A stretch of 64,000 nucleotides of DNA from Heterobilharzia americana (taxonomy: Eukaryota; Platyhelminthes; Trematoda; Strigeidida; Schistosomatidae): the NCBI GenBank assembly GCA_944470555.2, contig OX104127.1:26985661-27049660 (forward strand), in the 5' to 3' direction. Made by a program: the position numbers and the translations under genes. Of this stretch, positions 58,600-64,000 are shown in pieces. The notes below the pieces were generated by a model that saw nothing but the letters and a program-made list of their open reading frames with translations, was not told the DNA's origin and did no database searches. Each line of letters opens with the position of its first letter. The first letter of the stretch is position 1.

Positions 58600-59040
58600 G
58601 GGAAGAGGTTAAAAGTGAAAAAGGAAAGAAACACACCAAGACTGTACATACTTCTTTTGCACACAAAGGTCAGGCTTCAGTTCATGAATAGTCAAGACCC
58701 CTACTGTTTTTCGAAGCTGAACACAGAGGAAACATGAAGTGTTTGAGTGAATTCGATGGACAACATCAAAATCATTGTTTGGGTCGGTTGACTGGTTGGA
58801 ATCAATCAAATGCTCAAGGCTCGAACTTCTGATGCATTTCCTTTCGCCCTTATATGTTCTTGTATACATGTCAACAGCAATCTCTGAATATTGCCGATGT
58901 ATTTTTCTTTACAGGAGCAGGTGAACTGGTAGATATACATGGATATGGCCTGTCGAAGTATGTTTTCTTTTATAGAAACGAAGAACAGTTTACAACTAGT
59001 AGAGGTCAAGTAAAGTTCGGCTGAGAAAAAAGTTCTACTA
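58600..59040 (-). pseudogene. Penelope-like GIY-YIG/C-terminal fragment
   Basis: Minus-strand frames give YQFTCSCKEKYIGNIQRLLL, CIQEHIRAKG (GIY-YIG region: CxC, EYIGR-like, EH), then SLEHLIDSNQSTDPNNDFDV, VHRIHSNTSCFL and IHELKPDLCVQKKYVQ, the usual Penelope C-terminus. The join between the two frames near 58830 is a frameshift. The Arg of YIGR is Asn here. Confidence 0.75.
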
Positions 59041-59218
59041 ATTGACCTGAAAACTGAAATATAGTAAGTGAGTTAATGCGACTATTTTCAATCTTAACAG
59101 AAATAAGATCAGTTATCTCCAATCTACCAGCATATAGCAACACTTGCTTGGATGCAGAGTCCGCCGTATGACCATATCCAGATTTTTTTCTTTACGACGA
59201 AAAGTAGACGTGTGTGAG

Positions 59219-59419
59219 TCACAAATTCATAATGGTACGAGTAAGAGGGCATTTTCCTAAGTTATTATGAGAAAGGTTTTGCCAGGGAATTCGAAACATC
59301 AGATGGTTAGTTTCAGCATTTGAGGAGCGCCTAGTACTTTGCACAACTACATATAGGTGTAGCTGTTTTGAACCGGAAAAGCGTATAGCATACACTCCAT
59401 TTATTTTTTCATCATTCAT
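59219..59419 (-). other. unidentified ORF between Penelope fragments
   Basis: A 66-codon frame with GSKQLHLYVVVQSTRRSSNA and FRIPWQNLSHNNLGKCPLTR. The composition looks protein-derived, but I do not recognise it. Its position between two minus-strand Penelope C-termini suggests retroelement origin. Confidence 0.25.
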
Positions 59420-59639
59420 TCTTTGAAGTTAGCAATTTGATCTCGATCAGATTTTGGTTATCTTGTTGGTTTCGCACTACGCATTTTGAACAATCTGATC
59501 ACATAAATTTACTTGTCAAGTCAATAGATATTAAACTTAAGAGTGGAGGGGGGAGGGAACAAATGCAACAACTAACACAATAGAGGATAAAAATTAAGAA
59601 AGATGAGAACAAACTGGAAGTGACATAGTTGATCCTAAT

Positions 59640-59880
59640 CTTGGTAAGAAAACAAAGTTTACTAAGATAGGTGTAGTGTAAGAACAAATTGTTTTTGTAC
59701 ACGTAAAGGTAGTTTCAATATTTGTATGGCTATGGCTTCCGCAAATCTCAGTATACGTTCCTGACTGTTTCTATATAAAACTTTGAAAGCTGTTTGAACA
59801 TCGATTTTGTGACCTGTTTCAATGATATGTTTAGCTATAAACGAAGAGGGTAGTCTCCAACCAGCGTTTACCACTGTTTA
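59640..59880 (-). pseudogene. Penelope-like C-terminal fragment, another family
   Basis: Minus-strand ORF 59874-59662 reads WRLPSSFIAKHIIETGHKID, QTAFKVLYRN and RFAEAIAIQILKLPLRVQKQ. This is the Penelope C-terminal pattern (IAKHLxETGHxID, F.VL, AEAIAIxxLKPxLCxQK). No RT domain is beside it. Confidence 0.65.
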
Positions 59881-59944
59881 ACACTCCATTTGTTTTTGAA
59901 GCCACTTAACATATTTTAAGATACAGACGAAATCAAACAAAATA

Positions 59945-60015
59945 TGTTTATACTAGGTGGTAATTGAAGGTGAGATAAAAATCTGAACCACGGCAGGATT
60001 CTAACCAGTGACCAC
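59945..60015 (-). repeat. tRNA-like SINE fragment (R4)
   Basis: GGTGGTAATTGAAGGTGAGA and CTAACCAGTGACC parallel the R4 copy at 15866-15925 (GGTGATGATTGAAGGTAAAG). Short and degraded. Confidence 0.45.
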
Positions 60016-62232
60016 TTCATTTTTACTTAAATTTTTTACCCATATTCAATTCATTTCATTGCTTACAAATTGTAGAGTTAGAACAGAAAAATTAGGCAAA
60101 ATGTTTTCTCACTGTTAAAATAAAGACTAGATTTAAGGTGATAAGTAAGATTCACAAATGACAACGTTTATGAACACTGTTGGACATTTTGAAAAATAAA
60201 AGAGAAAACTTAGTCTTAAAATAAAAAATTGAAAATACACAAACGAATAGTGAAGAAAACCTGTAGTGAAGTGAACTTGTGAACAGTAAACTTTTTCAAC
60301 CTTATTAGTAACATCCAGACTACAGTTGGTACTAAAATCCTTGAAGAAGTCGAGCGTCAACTGTGATTTAACAAATCTAAAAGCATATTGAAGTATAATC
60401 CCAGTGTGTTTAGAAAATCAAAACAAAATATTTCTGAATATTTCGCTGTATAAGCCAGAACTTCATATAAGTATATTTCTTGGTGTTAATAAGAATCCGT
60501 GTTTTCTGCTGATATTGGAGCTTACGTAAAGTAACCTTCAAAAATATCTCTTCTTGATGAATATAATAACAATAACATATTCTGTATTCTAAACAGTATG
60601 TTACATACAGAATGAAATTCTCAGAATGTAAGACTTTAACAAGTTCACTATCATAGTAGTTCTTCAGAATAATATTTTTGACAGAAATGAATACTCCAGC
60701 CGAGGGTTGTTAACAATAGCATAATTAATGGAATTAAATGTAAAACAGTTAACTGATGTTGGATTAACTTCTTATCTAGAATGGAGGATGTACAGAAAAT
60801 CGAATGTAAGTTTGTTGGTGATGGTTCATGCATTCATTACAAGGATCTACCACTTGACCTAAGCATCTGAGGAGTACAAAAATGATGAATGTTTGAACAC
60901 TGAAAAGTTTATTTCTATTTAACTTAACAGTTTTTCTTCTTTTTGTTATCTAGTCAAGAAACGGCTAGTTGAAAACATTTTATAACTATGCAAGAGTATA
61001 TAGCATGTTTAGAAAACAGAGTTAAATGATTAAAAACAGATTGAAAGCAAAGAATTTGACGTTTATGTCCAGTGCAAAATGTTAACAGTCCAAGATTCAA
61101 GTAGGCAGCTAAATAGAGTTTCTAAGCTCACCAGGTTTATATTTAATAAATAGTTGACGATGAAGTTCTTTTGATCGAGTTTGTAGTATATTTTTGGGAC
61201 TTCTAGGTGTATCGGATGGTTTATGCTTGAAGCAGTTAAGCATGACTTCAGAATGTTTTCAAAACTTGCCTAAGGAAGATAACATACGTCTACTTGAATA
61301 ACACAAAACTGTTTATTCTTCTCATTGAAACTTTTAACCAGTCAGTAGTATTATAACTTTGTAGTAGTTATAACATGAAGTACTTTGTGATGAGTAAAAA
61401 ATGAATGTTAAATAATATGTACAAAGAGTACTATGAATTCATCCTGTACGGTGTAGACCTGGCATGGTATTCCACAACCTTTCTATCTTGAAAGAAAGAT
61501 CCTTTGCAAGAGTATCTGAATAATATCAACGTTGAAAGAATGAAATGTTCAATTTTTTGAAGTCAAATAAAGCAATTGTCATATTATTTAGGACGCTAAT
61601 CCGATTCTACTCAAAGAATTCAATTTTAAACTGGCTTATATATATATATATATATATATACATATATATACGGAACATACGGCCGGTATTTGTTTAAGAT
61701 TTGAAGAATGTTCGCATAAGAGGAGCATCGACTAATTTTATAGTCAACTATTATATATTTAGCTACTCTCACCTAACGAGTCTACTTATTATAGTGACTT
61801 GAAATTCATATGTTCCTAGTTTCCTATCGCCAATTATTGCGAATGAACGTGATGCATGATTGATTATAAATTGTTTACACTGAAATTAAACATTTTCGTC
61901 AACGTTCAATATAAAAAATATATATCAATGACATAAGTAATCTTACAGTAAGTGACAGTCGAAATTGGATCAGTTATTCTGAAGTCAAATGAATAAGAAC
62001 AGATATATGACTATTTCTATGAAGTTATAAGTGGGAAAAAAATCTGACTTGGATGCACAGAAGTGTTAACACTCGTTTAAATGTTATACAAATAACAAAC
62101 ATTTAGCGCACCATACAAGAGAGAAATTAGTGTAAATAACTAACACAGAAGCAAACATGAAAAAACCCAAAGGAAGGAAAGCACAGATAATTGAAAATCA
62201 GTGATGTTCTTGGCGAATTACTATCAGTAAAT
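60016..62232. other. unannotated intergenic sequence
   Basis: AT-rich, with a (TA)n run at 61637-61670. No gene recognised. Confidence 0.45.
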
Positions 62233-63384
62233 CATTATTTATGCCTAGAATTCCTAGAGGAAGATAGGGATTGAGTTGAACGTTTACATTACACCCTATT
62301 CTCTGCAGCCTTCAAAACCTCTATCCACAAATGGACACAAGCCTCACTTTTCTTCTTCACATCATCTCCTCCATGTCATCCTCGCCTACAACGACCAACT
62401 CCTTGTCCACCCATTTCCACTCCACTCGAGTGCATGGCCTGATATGGTGCGTGATGTCCCCAATCCGTCTTCTCAGTGTATGCCCAATCAAATCCATCTC
62501 CACTTTCTTCTACTGCACAGTTGTTGGGTGATAGGTTATTGCTTCGTTGGTTCGTTGTCAGCCGGTCAGCCAGCCAGTCAGCCAGCCAGCCAGCCAGCCA
62601 GACAGCCAACCAACCAACCAGAGTTCCTTGTTGCTCATTATTATTATTATTCTGGCCATCTGATCTCCAGTGTCAGTATCGAGTATGTGTAGGTGGCAGC
62701 TGTTGATGATGTATGTCTGTAGTTTGTTGGAAATGCTTTTCGTGATGCGCCATGTTTCTGAACCATCACATAGAAGCATTGACTCACTTGACGTTGGTGT
62801 TAGAAATACGGATGTTGTTCTTCTTGCTGAGTGCAGTCAGTAGATCTCCACACTGATTTCAGACAAATGCAGGAAGACGTGTCTTGCTGTCTCTCGAATT
62901 TCGACTTTGACATCCTCATCTGTGTCGTCACCGCCTGTAGTTGGAACAATGCTGTCCAGCCAGCCAGGTAGGTGAGAGAGAGAAAGAGAGAGGGACTACT
63001 TGTGATTGGTGTTTCTTGTTGTTGTTGTTGTTGTTGGTTGTGTATCTTCATCACCTCCGTCTTCTCTGCCTTCCCTTGAAGTCCCGTCTTCCTTCGCTGC
63101 CCCGTCGCTTCTGTCAACTTGCTGGCTTTTGCCTGTAGATTTTCGAGTTTGTGCGACAAGACATTGGACATAAATCATCATCACCATCAGCATCATCATC
63201 GTTGGCGAAATGCAAATCTTCTTGCAGGGTGTTTTCATCGGTCAGGCTAGTGTATGCCCATCTTCTCGCTCCTCACAGTTTGTTGCATGATCCAGTCCAG
63301 TTCAGTCAACCACAATTACGGAGATCATCGTTGATGATAGTAGTTGGCAAGCTTGTTTTACTCCTGTCTTCGCTTCAAAGGCAT
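62233..63384 (-). mobile_element. RTE-clade fragment with AGCC tract
   Basis: 5'-truncated copy ending near the GVKQG block (TCCTGTCTTCGCTTCAAAGG at 63363-63382). The 3' end at 62233-62260 is eroded. It carries about 15 AGCC-type units at 62561-62613, seven TTG units near 63017 (the CAA tract in element sense), and an extra CAT-rich insertion near 63175-63200. Frameshifted. Confidence 0.87.
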
Positions 63385-63804
63385 GTTCTTCGTTCATATG
63401 TATGACTAATTACTGTATTACATATGAATATTGAATGAGAAGTGGTTATGTTCGTGGCAGTAACTTCCTAAAAGACTGAGGAAGCAAAACACTAAACAAA
63501 TCATTTTTATTAATAAAGTTAAAATTGACTATGCTATTTTCCGTTTTTCATAGGTTAGATGTAATGGAAGATATTTAAAATGATGGAAGGATTTACGGTC
63601 AAATGAAAGTCAAGGTTCAGTTGGAGATTTGAGGGCGTATCACAACTATTGTCGAAAACAAAATTGCCTACACATGATTAATAATTAGCAACCCTGTAAA
63701 TTTGAAATTCCTTTGGCTCTCTTTTTCATCTCTTCTGATGGTGCAATTTGTTTAATGTTGTACGAAACTTGGCACATACATATGTATAATATTAAAACTT
63801 TTTC
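63385..63804. other. unannotated intergenic sequence
   Basis: AT-rich. Nothing recognised. Confidence 0.4.
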
Positions 63805-64000
63805 GTAGCCCAATGGCTGTGGAGTTGTTGGTCATTGATTAAGAGAGTTTACTTCTAGATTCAAACACTGCCCCACCTAGGTTTAGGCAGCTAGTTTCAG
63901 TAAGTTTCCTTAGGCCTCACATAATAGGCGTGGCTCACTGCCTACTGTACAGATGTACACAAGATTATTGAGTTGATTTCCATTCTATTCGATTCACCCA
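63805..64000 (+). mobile_element. SINE-like repeat R2, runs off the window
   Basis: TAGCCCAATGGCTGTGGAGT, a degraded B box (TAGATTCAAACACTGCC), GTTTAGGCAGCTAG, GCGTGGCTCACTGCCTACTG and GATGTACACAAG align with the copy at 600-775. Confidence 0.6.

Overview
This window looks like gene-poor, AT-rich chromosomal DNA of a blood fluke (Schistosoma or a very close trematode). The diagnosis rests on its repeats: many copies of a schistosome-type RTE (SR2-like) retrotransposon, CR1/Jockey-type and Penelope-like elements, and tRNA-derived SINEs carrying the hammerhead-ribozyme cassette known from the schistosome Sm-alpha family. No bacterial-style operons, rRNA genes or canonical tRNA genes were seen. 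No database was searched, so all family names come from motif recognition.

The one host gene I can support is the 3' end of a PA-TM-RING E3 ubiquitin ligase (RNF13/RNF167-like, + strand). A 504-nt exon (4255-4758) carries the last part of the RING and an acidic Ser-rich tail. A 4.7-kb intron follows, then the terminal exon (9443-9579) and an AATAAA signal at 9748. The splice phases agree. The upstream exons lie to the left, either beyond a degenerate CR1-like element (1010-4090, minus) or outside the window. The intron itself holds antisense CR1 and RTE fragments.

Layout. 0-4.1 kb: Ty3/gypsy RT remnant, SINE, CR1-like element. 4.2-9.8 kb: RING gene. 10.5-12.4 kb: near-complete Penelope-like element next to an AT microsatellite. 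12.4-17.8 kb: SINEs, a Penelope GIY-YIG fragment and featureless DNA. 17.8-21.5 kb: two RTE relics. 22.9-26.1 kb: RTE copy with an uninterrupted endonuclease-RT ORF and a perfect 16-bp target-site duplication, the youngest element visible. 26.1-29.9 kb: mostly featureless. 29.9-31.3 kb: RTE relic interrupted by 52 tandem AGCC units. 32.4-38.4 kb: candidate exon, RTE relics, inverted SINE pair, Penelope fragment. 39-56 kb: scattered RTE tails, a Jockey-like fragment and SINEs. 56.7-60 kb: Penelope relics, one split by a SINE with the best-preserved hammerhead. 62.2-63.4 kb: RTE relic. 63.8 kb to end: SINE.

Fourteen RTE copies were counted. Only the 22.9-kb copy is coding-competent on inspection. 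The others are 5'-truncated or mutated, and they end in (TAA)n-type tails as expected for target-primed reverse transcription. SINEs repeatedly occur as head-to-head inverted pairs. The most unusual observations are the intra-ORF AGCC microsatellite that differs in length between RTE copies, the inverted SINE pairs, and the intact hammerhead core at 56991-57051.
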